DNA of 64,000 nt, taken from assembly GCF_022842145.1 (NCBI RefSeq), contig NZ_JALHQD010000004.1:62001-126000 (forward strand), given 5' to 3'. Position numbers and translations under genes: made by a program. Under the pieces are notes generated by a model that had not been told where the DNA came from, searched no databases, and worked only from the letters and a program-made list of their open reading frames with translations. This document shows positions 16,638-25,215 of this stretch, one piece after another (the first letter of the stretch is position 1; every line of letters begins with the position of its first letter). This DNA comes from Tabrizicola sp. GTDB taxonomy: Bacteria; Pseudomonadota; Alphaproteobacteria; Rhodobacterales; Rhodobacteraceae.

Positions 16638-17120
16638 ATGGCCGATATCAAATCTCTCGACGACCTGAAGTCGGCTGTCGGTTCGGCGCCTGCTGCGGTC
16701 GAAGCTGCCCCCCGCGTTGCGGTCCGTGACAAGCTGGGCCGGTCCTACGCGACCGGCAAGCGCAAGGACGCGGTCGCCCGCGTCTGGATCAAGCCGGGTT
16801 CCGGCAAGGTCGTGGTCAACGGCAAGGAAGTGACGGTCTACTTCGCCCGTCCCGTGCTGCAGATGATCCTGAAGCAGCCCTTCACTGTCGCCAACGTGGA
16901 AGGCCAGTTCGACGTCTTCGCGACCGTCGCCGGTGGTGGCCTCTCGGGCCAGGCTGGCGCTGTGAAGCACGGCATCTCGAAGGCGCTGCAGCTGTACGAG
17001 CCCGCCCTGCGCGGTGCCCTGAAAGCGGCAGGCTTCCTGACCCGCGACAGCCGTGTCGTTGAGCGGAAGAAGTACGGCAAGCCGAAGGCCCGCCGCTCGT
17101 TCCAGTTCTCGAAGCGCTGA
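16638..17120 (+). CDS. rpsI: 30S ribosomal protein S9
   Basis: 160 residues from ATG 16638; an in-frame GTG at 16632 overlapping the rplM stop would add two residues. After an alphaproteobacterial N-terminal extension (about 1-33) comes [20 protein letters not shown], then [20 protein letters not shown] and the basic C-terminus ending in KR. The tail reaches the P-site tRNA. Expressed with rplM and followed by a strong terminator. Confidence 0.98.
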   Translation: MADIKSLDDLKSAVGSAPAAVEAAPRVAVRDKLGRSYATGKRKDAVARVWIKPGSGKVVVNGKEVTVYFARPVLQMILKQPFTVANVEGQFDVFATVAGGGLSGQAGAVKHGISKALQLYEPALRGALKAAGFLTRDSRVVERKKYGKPKARRSFQFSKR

Positions 17121-17140
17121 TCGGTTCTACTTATTCTGGA

Positions 17141-17169
17141 AAGGCCCGCCCCTCTGGCGGGCCTTTTTC
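17141..17169 (+). terminator. Intrinsic terminator after rplM-rpsI
   Basis: Stem AAGGCCCGCC / GGCGGGCCTT with a five-base loop and a following T-run, 20 bases after the rpsI stop. Confidence 0.9.
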
Positions 17170-17175
17170 TTTGCA

Positions 17176-17421
17176 TCAGCTGCGTGCGGCGAGAAGCTCG
17201 GCTGTGCGCTTGGTGTTGTGGTAGATGCCAAGGAAAAGATACAGCATCCCACCCGTGAGGACGACGTAGAGCGCGCCCCCGACTAGGATCCCCAATCCTT
17301 GCAGCACACCGCCTTGGGCACTGCCCATCGTGGCGACGGCACCGACTACGACCGCGATCATCAGCACGACGATGATGACCGCAATCAGTTTCTCCAAAGC
17401 CAGAATGAAGAGGTCACGCAT
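17176..17421 (-). CDS. Small two-helix membrane protein of unknown function
   Basis: 81 residues with two hydrophobic segments: KLIAVIIVVLMIAVVVGAVA (about 11-30) and LGILVGGALYVVLTGGMLYLFLGIY (about 43-67). They are separated by a Gly/Ser loop and followed by a short charged tail (HNTKRTAELLAARS). The pattern is that of small conserved membrane proteins without assigned role. It is convergent with rpsI and downstream of the DUF1127 gene, from which a terminator separates it. Confidence 0.7.
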   Translation of the reverse strand: MRDLFILALEKLIAVIIVVLMIAVVVGAVATMGSAQGGVLQGLGILVGGALYVVLTGGMLYLFLGIYHNTKRTAELLAARS

Positions 17422-17519
17422 TGTCCCGGTTCCCTTTTTTGGTTCGGCCCGGATCGGACCATTTTAACGGTGCGGCAAGACGCCTTTACCTGCAAGCTCC
17501 GCCGCGGCCAGCCATTTGC

Positions 17520-17551
17520 AAAAAAAAGAAGGGCCGGGGTGAACCCGGCCC
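17520..17551 (-). terminator. Intrinsic terminator for the DUF1127 gene
   Basis: On the reverse strand, GGGCCGGG / CCCGGCCC with a short loop is followed by TTCTTTTTTTT, about 40 bases after the stop at 17592. Confidence 0.85.
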
Positions 17552-17591
17552 AGTCAGGGGTAAGAGCGATGAACGCTCGGGGGAACTGGCG

Positions 17592-17795
17592 TCAGGGTTG
17601 CCAGAAGGGTTTGGCGCATTCGCGGCGCGCTTCCAGCGGATCAAGGCCGATGTCGCGCAACAGGTGCGCGTCCAGCTGGCGCAGGCGGTTGCGGTCGCGG
17701 CGGCGTGCGAGAATTTCGGTCAATGTGGCCAGGGTGCGCGCGATAATGCCCGCGCGGCTGCGCAAGTGGAGTGTCTGGATCTGGGCTTGGGGCAT
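17592..17795 (-). CDS. DUF1127 protein
   Basis: 67 residues starting MPQAQIQTLHLRSR, with GGAGG six bases upstream. The C-terminal DUF1127 core is RLRQLDAHLLRDIGLDPLEA, an Arg-rich helix typical of this alphaproteobacterial family. Some DUF1127 proteins take part in RNA turnover and phosphate or carbon metabolism. The C-terminus (KPFWQP) is also usual for the family. It is divergent from the MocR gene and shares its intergenic region. Confidence 0.9.
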   Translation of the reverse strand: MPQAQIQTLHLRSRAGIIARTLATLTEILARRRDRNRLRQLDAHLLRDIGLDPLEARRECAKPFWQP

Positions 17796-17811
17796 TTATG
17801 CCTCCTTCGAT

Positions 17812-17825
17812 TTGTATTGATACAA
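17812..17825. promoter_or_regulatory. Palindromic candidate operator between DUF1127 and mocR
   Basis: TTGTAT-TG-ATACAA is a perfect inverted repeat. A related half site, with TTGT and ATACAA separated by five bases, overlaps the mocR start at about 17884-17898. GntR-type DNA-binding domains bind such AT-rich palindromes, so autoregulation of mocR and control of the divergent gene are plausible. Confidence 0.45.
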
Positions 17826-17886
17826 TAAGCTTGTTTCGGTAGACACAATGTAACTCCACCCGCAAATGAGTCGCCAGAGGATTATT

Positions 17887-19290
17887 GTGACAGATACAAC
17901 TTGGGCACCCGATCTGACTCAATTCCCCGGTCCGAAGTACCTGGCCCTGTCGCGGGCGCTGCGGGACGCGATCCGTGGTGGGGATTTACCGCCCAATTCT
18001 CAATTGCCTACCGTCCGCGACCTCGCCTGGCGGCTGCATCTGACACCAGGCACGGTGGCGCGGGCCTATCAGTTGGCGACGCAAGAGGGGCTGCTGGCCG
18101 CGACCGTCGGGCGGGGCACCTTTGTAGCTGCACAATCTCCGCGCCTTGGGCCGACGCAGCCGCTGTATGCAGAACGCGTTACCGGTGGCGCGACCGGGCT
18201 TGTCGATTTCCGCGCGCCGCAGGTGCCCGAGATGGGTCAGGCGGACGCCTTCCGCGAGGCGCTTCTGCAGATGGCGGGGACGACGGGGCAGGGCTGGCTC
18301 GACTATACCAGCCAGTCCGGCGAGGCCGCGCTGCGGGCCGAAGTGGTGACCTGGATGGGCGACCGCATCCTGGGGCCGGTCGGACCCGAGGATGTGGCCC
18401 TGACGCATGGCGGTCAGAACGCGATCCATCTGATCTTCGACTGCTGCCTGCGCGGTGAACGCCCGGTCGTGCTGATCGAGGACCTGGCCTATCCCGGTTT
18501 CCGCTATGCCGCCCGCGCCGCGCGCGCCGAAGTGGTGCCGGTCGAGATCGACGAGCACGGCATCGTCCCCGCCGCACTTGAGGCCGCCTGCCGCCGTCAC
18601 GGCGCGCAGGTCCTGTGCCTGACGACCGAGGCGCAGAACCCGACCACCGGACGGATGCCGGTGCGACGCCGACAGGAGATCGCCGAGATCGCCCGCGCCT
18701 ACGACCTGCAGATCCTCGAGGACGACTGCTATTCGATTGCCGTCTCGGACATCCCTTCGCTGCGTGCGCTGGCACCCGAGCGGGTCTGGCTGGTCGGCTC
18801 GGTGTCCAAGACCCTCTCAGCCGCCTTGCGCTTCGGCTACGTGATCTGTCCGGCCGGCATGGGCGAGGCGGGCCGCCTGACCGCCCAGCACGGCTTCTTC
18901 GCGCTGTCGCGTCCGGTGGCCGAGCTGATGCTGCGCCTTTTCCAGTCCGGCGACGCCGCCCTGATCCGTGAGCGGGTCCAGACCGAGTTCGCCGCGCGGC
19001 TGCAGATCCTGGTCAACCACCTTGGTGCCTTCGACCTGGGCTGGCAGCCGGGACTGCCGTTCGTGTGGCTGCGTCTGCCGGTCGGCTGGCGGGCCTCGAC
19101 CTTCCTGCGCACCGCCGAGGCGAAGGGCGTCCTTGTCCGGTCCGCCGACGAATATGCCGTCGTCCACGGCCGCGCCCCGAACGCGGTCCGCATCGCCATC
19201 GCCGGAAACCTGCCGCGCGAGGCGTTCGAGAAGGCCATGCGCACGCTGGCGGACCTTCTGGCCCGGCCGCCCTCGGACCTGCTGGTGTAG
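17887..19290 (+). CDS. MocR/PdxR-type regulator (GntR helix-turn-helix fused to aminotransferase domain)
   Basis: 467 residues from GTG 17887, chosen for AGAGG six bases upstream; an ATG at 17866 has no ribosome site. The N-terminal winged helix (about 10-80) reads LPPNSQLPTVRDLAWRLHLT...GTVARAYQLATQEGLL. The rest is a fold-type I PLP domain with ALTHGGQNAIHLIFDCCLRG and the Schiff-base lysine in GSVSKTLSAALRFG (K308). Such proteins sense PLP or amino-acid adducts and control vitamin B6, taurine or GABA genes. The target here is not obvious; the divergent DUF1127 gene or the downstream potBCA genes are candidates. Confidence 0.9.
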   Translation: MTDTTWAPDLTQFPGPKYLALSRALRDAIRGGDLPPNSQLPTVRDLAWRLHLTPGTVARAYQLATQEGLLAATVGRGTFVAAQSPRLGPTQPLYAERVTGGATGLVDFRAPQVPEMGQADAFREALLQMAGTTGQGWLDYTSQSGEAALRAEVVTWMGDRILGPVGPEDVALTHGGQNAIHLIFDCCLRGERPVVLIEDLAYPGFRYAARAARAEVVPVEIDEHGIVPAALEAACRRHGAQVLCLTTEAQNPTTGRMPVRRRQEIAEIARAYDLQILEDDCYSIAVSDIPSLRALAPERVWLVGSVSKTLSAALRFGYVICPAGMGEAGRLTAQHGFFALSRPVAELMLRLFQSGDAALIRERVQTEFAARLQILVNHLGAFDLGWQPGLPFVWLRLPVGWRASTFLRTAEAKGVLVRSADEYAVVHGRAPNAVRIAIAGNLPREAFEKAMRTLADLLARPPSDLLV

Positions 19291-19415
19291 GGAATTCCCG
19301 ACCTGTGGCATTTGGGACTCGATCACGCGGATTTGGGCAAGCCGTGAGTTGACCGAAGGGCAGGCCCTGCCTCACAGTCGGCCCACGAGCAGTATATAAA
19401 AAGAGAGCCCGAAAA

Positions 19416-19676
19416 ATGGGACTTCAACATGCATTCCACGCGCCGCACGGCGGCGCGGATTTTCTTGGTTGGCGCAAGACCCGTCAGGGCGGCACCGAAA
19501 TCGTCTATGACGACGGCGTCACCCGCCGGATGATCTGGCGCGTTGCCTCCAGCGATCCGTCCGAGGCCCGCATCGCCGAGGCGCTGCGCGTCGCGGTGGG
19601 CTCGATCCGCATCGTCCCCACGCTTTACGACGAGCTGAAGAAACGGGCGATCGCCATCGAACGCGTCGCCGGCTAA
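19416..19676 (+). CDS. Conserved-looking hypothetical protein
   Basis: 86 residues: MGLQHAFHAPHGGADFLGWR, then TEIVYDDGVTRRMIWRVASS and a C-terminal helix LYDELKKRAIAIERVAG. It is soluble and has no signal peptide. Codon use matches the neighbours. No family recognised. It stands alone between mocR and potBCA. Confidence 0.6.
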   Translation: MGLQHAFHAPHGGADFLGWRKTRQGGTEIVYDDGVTRRMIWRVASSDPSEARIAEALRVAVGSIRIVPTLYDELKKRAIAIERVAG

Positions 19677-19820
19677 CCCCGGACCGGGGCGCCCCCGCCC
19701 CGGCTCCACCCATCGCGGCTTGATTTCCCTTTCGTTTGATGGCCCTCTTGCCACCAGCGGGTCCTTCGGTCTAATTTGATCAAATGACAAGGCTGCCGGA
19801 AGTGCGGCCGAACAGGGGGA

Positions 19821-20687
19821 ATGATGGCGCAAACGCCGGGATCCGAGGCCAGGACGGGCCTCAAGCTGATCTCTCCGACAGCAATCTTCGTGATTCTCCT
19901 GCTCGCCGTGCCACTGGCGACAGTGCTGATCTACTCGGTGATGACCGGCGGGCGGGGCAACGTCTCGCTTCCGCTGACCTTCGAGAACTATTCCGAACTC
20001 TGGTCGAAGTCGGTCTACGGCTACATCATGTTCAAGTCGCTGATGGTGGCGCTGGTGGTGACCGCCACCACCGTGCTGCTGGCCTATCCGGTCGCCTATT
20101 TCGTCAGCTTCCACGTCAAGCCGGAACGGAAAAGCCTGTGGCTGTTCCTGATCACCATCCCGTTCTGGACCAGCTACATCATCCGCGTCAGCCTGTGGTT
20201 CGTTATCCTGGGCTACGGCGGCGTGCTGGACTCCACCTTGACCGCCATCGGCCTGCAACCGCTGAACGTCGCCAGCTACTCGATCCTGTCGATCATCATC
20301 GTGCTGGCCCACGCCTACGCCCCCTTCGCTGTGCTGCCCATCTTCGTCAGCCTGGAAAAGGTCGACCGCTCGCTTCTGGAAGCAGGGCAGGACCTCGGCG
20401 AAAGCCGCTGGGTCACCTTCCTGCGCGTGACGCTGCCCTTGTCGATGCCCGGAGTCATCGCCGCCGCCCTGATCGTCTTCATCCCGACCGTCGGCGACTA
20501 TGTCACGCCGGAACTGGTCGGTGATGGCAAGGAACCGATGATCGCCAACCTGATCGAGACGCAGCTTCTGAAGCTGCAGAACTTCCCGCAGGGCTCTGCC
20601 TTCGCGGTGGCCTCGATGCTGATGGTCGGCATCGTCGCGGTTGCCTTCGTCGTATGGAACCGCCGTTTCATCGGAGGCGGCAAATGA
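19821..20687 (+). CDS. potB: ABC transporter permease, spermidine/putrescine type
   Basis: 288 residues with six predicted membrane segments. The EAA loop region is LEAGQDLGESRWVTFLRVTLPLSMPGVIAA (about 190-219), and FIPTVGDYVTPELVGD is highly typical of PotB. The start is ATG 19821 or 19824 after AGGGGGA. It begins an overlapping potB-potC-potA operon for polyamine or a related cationic solute. No periplasmic PotD gene is adjacent. Confidence 0.9.
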   Translation: MMAQTPGSEARTGLKLISPTAIFVILLLAVPLATVLIYSVMTGGRGNVSLPLTFENYSELWSKSVYGYIMFKSLMVALVVTATTVLLAYPVAYFVSFHVKPERKSLWLFLITIPFWTSYIIRVSLWFVILGYGGVLDSTLTAIGLQPLNVASYSILSIIIVLAHAYAPFAVLPIFVSLEKVDRSLLEAGQDLGESRWVTFLRVTLPLSMPGVIAAALIVFIPTVGDYVTPELVGDGKEPMIANLIETQLLKLQNFPQGSAFAVASMLMVGIVAVAFVVWNRRFIGGGK

Positions 20688-21493
20688 AGAAGGCGCCGAT
20701 CCTGCAGAGCTACACGCTGTTCTACCTCCTGTTCCTTTACGGACCCATCCTCCTGCTGCCGATCTTTGCCTTCAACGACAGCCGGGTCGTGGCCTTCCCG
20801 CTGCAAGGCTTCACCGCCGGCTGGTTTGCCGAGATGGCGTCCGACCAGAACCTGCGGAACGCGGCCAAGAACAGCCTGATGATCGCCCTGTCGGTCGCCA
20901 CGATCTCGACGGTGCTCGGCATCTTCGCCGCCCGGGCCAGCGTGCGCTACCGCTTCCCCGGCAAGGCCCCGCTGATGGGAATGATCATGCTGCCGCTGGT
21001 TCTGCCCGAGATGATCGTGGCGATGGCGCTTCTGGTCGTGCTCCTGTCGGCGGGCATTCCCCTGTCGCTTTTCACCGTGATCCTGGGGCAGGTGCTGATC
21101 TGCACCCCCTTCGCTGTGGCCATCCTGACCTCGGCCTTCCAGAGCCTTGACCGTTCGCTGGAAGAGGCTGCGATGGACCTTGGCGAAACCGCCTGGTCAA
21201 CTTTCCGGCTGATCGTGCTGCCCTTGGTCATGCCGGGGATCATGGCCTCGTTCCTGATCTGCTTCACCATCTCGTTCGACGAGTTCATCATCGCGAACTT
21301 CCTGGGGTCCGGCGAACCGATCCTGTCGGTCTATATCTTCGGCCAGTTCCGCTTTCCCAACAAGGTGCCCTCGATGCTGGCCCTGGGGACGGTACTGGTC
21401 TGCATGTCGATCATCCTGCTCGGCTTTGCCGAGTACATGCGCCGCCGTGGCATCGCCAAGGCCGGCGGTAAAGATTCCGGAGGCTTCCTGTGA
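20684..21493 (+). CDS. potC: ABC transporter permease, spermidine/putrescine type
   Basis: 269 residues from ATG 20684, overlapping the potB stop by four bases; the longer frame adds ten residues inside potB. Features are the N-terminal helix LFYLLFLYGPILLLPIFAFN, the EAA loop LEEAAMDLGETAWSTFRLIVLPLVMPGI and SFDEFIIANFLGS, typical of PotC. It pairs with PotB in the inner membrane. Confidence 0.9.
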   Translation: MKKAPILQSYTLFYLLFLYGPILLLPIFAFNDSRVVAFPLQGFTAGWFAEMASDQNLRNAAKNSLMIALSVATISTVLGIFAARASVRYRFPGKAPLMGMIMLPLVLPEMIVAMALLVVLLSAGIPLSLFTVILGQVLICTPFAVAILTSAFQSLDRSLEEAAMDLGETAWSTFRLIVLPLVMPGIMASFLICFTISFDEFIIANFLGSGEPILSVYIFGQFRFPNKVPSMLALGTVLVCMSIILLGFAEYMRRRGIAKAGGKDSGGFL

Positions 21494-22590
21494 CCTTTTC
21501 CGATGACCGTCCAACGATGATCGAGTTCAAGGACGTCCACAAATACTACGGCGACTATCACGCCCTGCGCGGGATCAACGGCACGATCAAGGCGGGGGAG
21601 TTCTTCTCGCTTCTCGGGCCCTCGGGCTGCGGCAAGACCACGCTCCTGCGCACCATCGCGGGGTTCGAGGATATTTCCTCGGGCGTGATCATGATCGACG
21701 GCAAGGACATGGCCGATGTTGCGGCCAACACGCGCCCGACCAACATGGTGTTCCAAAGCTACGCGATCTTTCCGCACATGACCGTGGAAGAGAACGTCGG
21801 CTTCGGCTTGCGCAAGGATCCGCGGTCGAAGGAAGACAAGGCCAAGGCGGTTGCCGAGGCGTTGGATCAGGTGGGCCTCAAGGGCTATGGCAAGCGGGCG
21901 GCGCATGCGCTGTCGGGTGGCCAGCGGCAGCGGGTTGCGCTTGCCCGCGCGCTGATCCTGAAGCCGAAGGTGCTTTTGCTGGACGAACCGCTCAGCGCCC
22001 TCGACAAGAAGATGCGCGAGCACATGCAGGTCGAACTGATCAAGCTGCAACGCCAGGTCGGCATCACCTTCATTCTGGTGACCCATGACCAGGAAGAGGC
22101 GCTGGTCATGTCCGACCGCATTGCCGTGATGTTCGAGGGCGAGATTGCACAACTCGCGGACCCCGAGACGCTGTATCGCCGCCCGGCAACGCGGAAGGTG
22201 GCGGATTTCATCGGCACGATGAACTTCATCCCCGCCGAGATCGTCTCGGAATCGGGTGACAAGGTCGAGGTCGACGCCAAGGGTCTGGGCCGCGCGATGC
22301 TGGACATCTCGCAGGCCCCGGCCAAGACCGGAGAGACGCCCGTGGTGGGCCTCCGCCCCGAAACGCTGACGCTCCTCTACGACGACCAGAAACCGCCCGA
22401 GCGCGAGACGGATGGGGTGATCGACGAGGTGATCTACTTCGGCGACATGACCTATTACGACGTCTATCTGGGTGGCACGGATGTCGAGGTGCGCCTGTCG
22501 ATGCGCAACGTGCCCGGACGCCCGGTCCTTGACGTCGGCACGAAGGTCCGCGTCGCCTGGAGCCCCTCGGCACTGGTGCTGTTCCGCTGA
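21490..22590 (+). CDS. potA: ABC transporter ATP-binding protein, spermidine/putrescine type
   Basis: 366 residues from GTG 21490, overlapping the potC stop by four bases. Walker A is GPSGCGKTT (43-51), the Q loop VFQSYAIFPHMTV, the signature LSGGQRQRVALARAL (141-155), Walker B VLLLDEPLSALD and the switch His in LVTHDQEEAL. A C-terminal TOBE region (about 280-366) is present. It energises PotBC. Confidence 0.92.
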   Translation: MTFSDDRPTMIEFKDVHKYYGDYHALRGINGTIKAGEFFSLLGPSGCGKTTLLRTIAGFEDISSGVIMIDGKDMADVAANTRPTNMVFQSYAIFPHMTVEENVGFGLRKDPRSKEDKAKAVAEALDQVGLKGYGKRAAHALSGGQRQRVALARALILKPKVLLLDEPLSALDKKMREHMQVELIKLQRQVGITFILVTHDQEEALVMSDRIAVMFEGEIAQLADPETLYRRPATRKVADFIGTMNFIPAEIVSESGDKVEVDAKGLGRAMLDISQAPAKTGETPVVGLRPETLTLLYDDQKPPERETDGVIDEVIYFGDMTYYDVYLGGTDVEVRLSMRNVPGRPVLDVGTKVRVAWSPSALVLFR

Positions 22591-22595
22591 AGCCG

Positions 22596-22667
22596 GGCAC
22601 CGATTTCTTCGAAGAAATCGTGCCGGAGCCTTCAAAGGCTCCGATGCGGAGTTTTCGAAAACTCCGC
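22596..22667. terminator. Three tandem hairpins between potA and tetR
   Basis: Three stems lie end to end: a 20-base palindrome at 22601-22620 with GGCA/TGCC extension, a GGAGCCT/AGGCTCC stem at 22625-22642 and a perfect 22-base palindrome at 22646-22667. The genes converge here, so this probably acts as a two-way terminator. Confidence 0.7.
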
Positions 22668-22770
22668 GTCCCTCGTCGGCGGATCAGGTGTTAACAATAC
22701 CTGAACGCTCACAGCCAAGCCCTTGATTTCATTCGTGGCTGAAAAGCGTCCACGCGCGGGCAGCCCACGC

Positions 22771-23382
22771 TCAGCGGTCCGGCGCCAGAAGCCCCAATCC
22801 CCGCAGATAGATCCCGATCCCGGACTCCAGCAGGTCCTCGGCCGGCCAAGGCTGCTGCCCGCCATTTCCCCGCAGAAACAACTCCACCACCCCGTGGGAG
22901 ACCGCCCAGACATGGGCCGACACCATGCTCGCCGGCGGCCGCCGCCCCTCGGGCAGGACCCGGACCAGGGCCTCGGCCGCCCGGTCCATCGTCGCCCGCG
23001 CCTTCGCCGCCACATTGGCAAGGTCGGGGTGCTTGCCCGGCTGCAACCCGCTCTCGAACATCGCCTGGTAATGGCCGGGATACTTCCGCGCGAAGGCCAG
23101 ATAAGCCCGCCCCGTCGCCTCGAAAGCTGCAAGGGGGGAAGGTCGCCCCTCATCATAGGCGTATTCAAGAAGCGCCGCGAAAATGTCGAACCCCTGCCGC
23201 GCGACCTCGGCCAAAAGATCATCCCGCCCGGCGAAGTGCCGGTAGACCGCCGCCGGCGTCACATCCGCCGCCTTCGCCGCCTCGGACAGGGTGAACCCCT
23301 GCGGCCCCTTTTCGGCGATCAGCAACAGCGCCGCCTCGACCAGCGCCTGCCGAAGATTGCCGTGGTGATAGCCTCGCTTCAT
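22771..23382 (-). CDS. TetR-family transcriptional regulator
   Basis: 203 residues from ATG 23382, which overlaps the ppk2 stop by four bases. The longer frame is antisense-like sequence inside ppk2. The N-terminal helix-turn-helix reads [33 protein letters not shown] (about 25-57), with the TetR recognition helix AAVYRHF. The C-terminal domain ([16 protein letters not shown]) is of the WHG/TetR_C_33 type. Coupling to ppk2 suggests joint expression; the ligand and targets are unknown. Confidence 0.88.
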   Translation of the reverse strand: MKRGYHHGNLRQALVEAALLLIAEKGPQGFTLSEAAKAADVTPAAVYRHFAGRDDLLAEVARQGFDIFAALLEYAYDEGRPSPLAAFEATGRAYLAFARKYPGHYQAMFESGLQPGKHPDLANVAAKARATMDRAAEALVRVLPEGRRPPASMVSAHVWAVSHGVVELFLRGNGGQQPWPAEDLLESGIGIYLRGLGLLAPDR

Positions 23383-24248
23383 TTCGACCGCAGTTTCGGC
23401 CCGCCGCAGATCTTGTCGTCGATCTTGCCGATGACCGCCGCGTCCTTGCCCGCAAAGTCGACGGCCGAAAGAAGCGTCTGGATCGCCGCGATCCGGGCGC
23501 GTTTCTTGTCGTCGGACAGGATCACCGTCCAGGGCGCGTGCTTGAAGTGGGTCTTCTCCATCGTCTCGTCGATGGCCGCGCAGTAGTCGTCCCACTTCGC
23601 CAGCCCGTCGACGTCGATCTGGGACAGCTTCCACTGCTTCAGAAGGTCTCCCTCGCGGTCAAGGAAGCGCTTCAGCTGCTCTGCCCGCCCGACCTCAAGC
23701 CAGATCTTCAGGAAGATGATCCCCTCGTCGACGATCATCTGCTCGAACTCTGGCAGCTGCTTGAAGAACTTCGCCCGCTCCTCGGGTTTGCAGAAGCCGA
23801 AGACATGTTCGATCATCGCGCGGTTGTACCAGCTGCGGTCGAAAAGCGCGATTTCGCCCCTGGCAGGGAACCAGTCGACGTAGCGCTGGAAATACCATTG
23901 CTGGCTTTCCCGCTCGGACGGTTTCGACAGAGCCACGACATAGGCCTGGCGGGGGTTCAGGTTTTCCGTCACCGCCTTGATGGTCCCGCCCTTGCCGGCG
24001 GCGTCGCGGCCCTCGAAGACGACGACCACCCGCTTGCCGGTGGCTTTCAGACCGGCCTGCATCTTCGCAAGCTCGATCTGCAGGGTCTCCATCTGACGCT
24101 CGTAGTCCTTGCCCTTCATCTCCTCGCGGTAGGGGTAGGAGGCGGTCATGATCTCGTCCTTGCCCGCCTTCTCGATCGCCTTGCGCACCTCTTTTGGTGC
24201 GCCTTCACGGAAGTAGCGGCTGATCGCGCCGTCGAATGGCAGGGTCAT
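23379..24248 (-). CDS. ppk2: Polyphosphate kinase 2
   Basis: 289 residues, one PPK2 domain. Walker A is [10 protein letters not shown] (79-88) and the Walker B-like motif FDRSWYNR (136-143). Also [19 protein letters not shown] and [10 protein letters not shown] near the end. The enzyme transfers phosphate between polyphosphate and nucleotides. A single domain with this start ([15 protein letters not shown]) fits class I enzymes that phosphorylate nucleoside diphosphates, though direction is not readable. It is followed by the overlapping TetR gene. Confidence 0.95.
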   Translation of the reverse strand: MTLPFDGAISRYFREGAPKEVRKAIEKAGKDEIMTASYPYREEMKGKDYERQMETLQIELAKMQAGLKATGKRVVVVFEGRDAAGKGGTIKAVTENLNPRQAYVVALSKPSERESQQWYFQRYVDWFPARGEIALFDRSWYNRAMIEHVFGFCKPEERAKFFKQLPEFEQMIVDEGIIFLKIWLEVGRAEQLKRFLDREGDLLKQWKLSQIDVDGLAKWDDYCAAIDETMEKTHFKHAPWTVILSDDKKRARIAAIQTLLSAVDFAGKDAAVIGKIDDKICGGPKLRSK

Positions 24249-24291
24249 CTGAATCCTCCTTACATCGCCGCCAGTATGGCGATTGGGCGGA

Positions 24292-25215
24292 TCAGCGCAA
24301 TGCGGCGCGGTCGATGGCGGCGATGACCTCGGCGGCGTGGGCGTGGTGCGGCATGTGGCCCGCGCCGGAGATGACGGTCAGTGTCGCATTGGGCAGGAGC
24401 TGCGACAGGGGCTGCGAATGGATGTGCAGCGGCACGATGGTGTCTTCAGTGCCGTGGATCAGTTCGACCGGCAGTCCCAGCGAGGGATAGTGCGGCTCCA
24501 TCTCCACCAGCTCGGCGCGCAGGGCGTTTACCTGGGCGACGTTGGCCGCAAGCGTGGCGCGGCGCAGGGTCAGCTGCGTGCCAAGGAAGTCGTCATATCC
24601 CGCGGGAACCAAGTCGGGGGCGAAAACCGCGTCAATGGCCTTGCGGACATAAGTGTCGGGCACGAAGGCCGAGGCGAGGGGGATGGCCACCGCCCGACCG
24701 ATCGCATTGTCCGTGGCGCGGTACCAGATGTCCAGCTTGCCCGGCCAAGGCATCGACGGACTGCCCACCAGCACCAGAGCCTTCGGCCCGCCATCCAATG
24801 CCCAGGCCAGCGCGACGGACCCGCCGTAGCTTTGGCCGAGCACGACGGGGTCCTTCACGCCAAGCTGTGCGACGCCCGCCTTGATGAATCGGGCCTGCGC
24901 CAGCAGACTGGTCTCGTCCTGCGGGTCGGAATGGCCCAGCCCGGGACGGTCCACCACCGTGACGCGGTAACGGTCGGTCAGCCGGTCGCGCAAGGCGAAG
25001 GTCAGGTCCCGCAGGCTGCCACTGGCGCCGTGGATCATCACAAGGTCCGGCCCCGTGCCCTTCATCTCGTAGTGCAGGCGCTTGCCGTCCACGGTGACGA
25101 ACTGGCCGGAGGGCGGATAGGCTGCCTCTGCCGAGGCTTCCCGCGCCGAGGCCCGCCAGTGGGTCGCACCGACCAGCCCTACGGCGGCGACAAGGAAGCT
25201 AGCGGCCAATCTCAT
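24292..25215 (-). CDS. Alpha/beta hydrolase, membrane-anchored or secreted
   Basis: 307 residues from ATG 25215, which lies inside the end of metA (17-base overlap). An N-terminal hydrophobic segment ([20 protein letters not shown]) may be a signal anchor. Catalytic features are the oxyanion-region [12 protein letters not shown], the nucleophile elbow GQSYGGS (S129), the acid in GTEDTIVP and the base in GAGHMPHHA. Substrate unknown. Although coupled to metA, nothing in the sequence ties it to methionine synthesis. Confidence 0.8.
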   Translation of the reverse strand: MRLAASFLVAAVGLVGATHWRASAREASAEAAYPPSGQFVTVDGKRLHYEMKGTGPDLVMIHGASGSLRDLTFALRDRLTDRYRVTVVDRPGLGHSDPQDETSLLAQARFIKAGVAQLGVKDPVVLGQSYGGSVALAWALDGGPKALVLVGSPSMPWPGKLDIWYRATDNAIGRAVAIPLASAFVPDTYVRKAIDAVFAPDLVPAGYDDFLGTQLTLRRATLAANVAQVNALRAELVEMEPHYPSLGLPVELIHGTEDTIVPLHIHSQPLSQLLPNATLTVISGAGHMPHHAHAAEVIAAIDRAALR

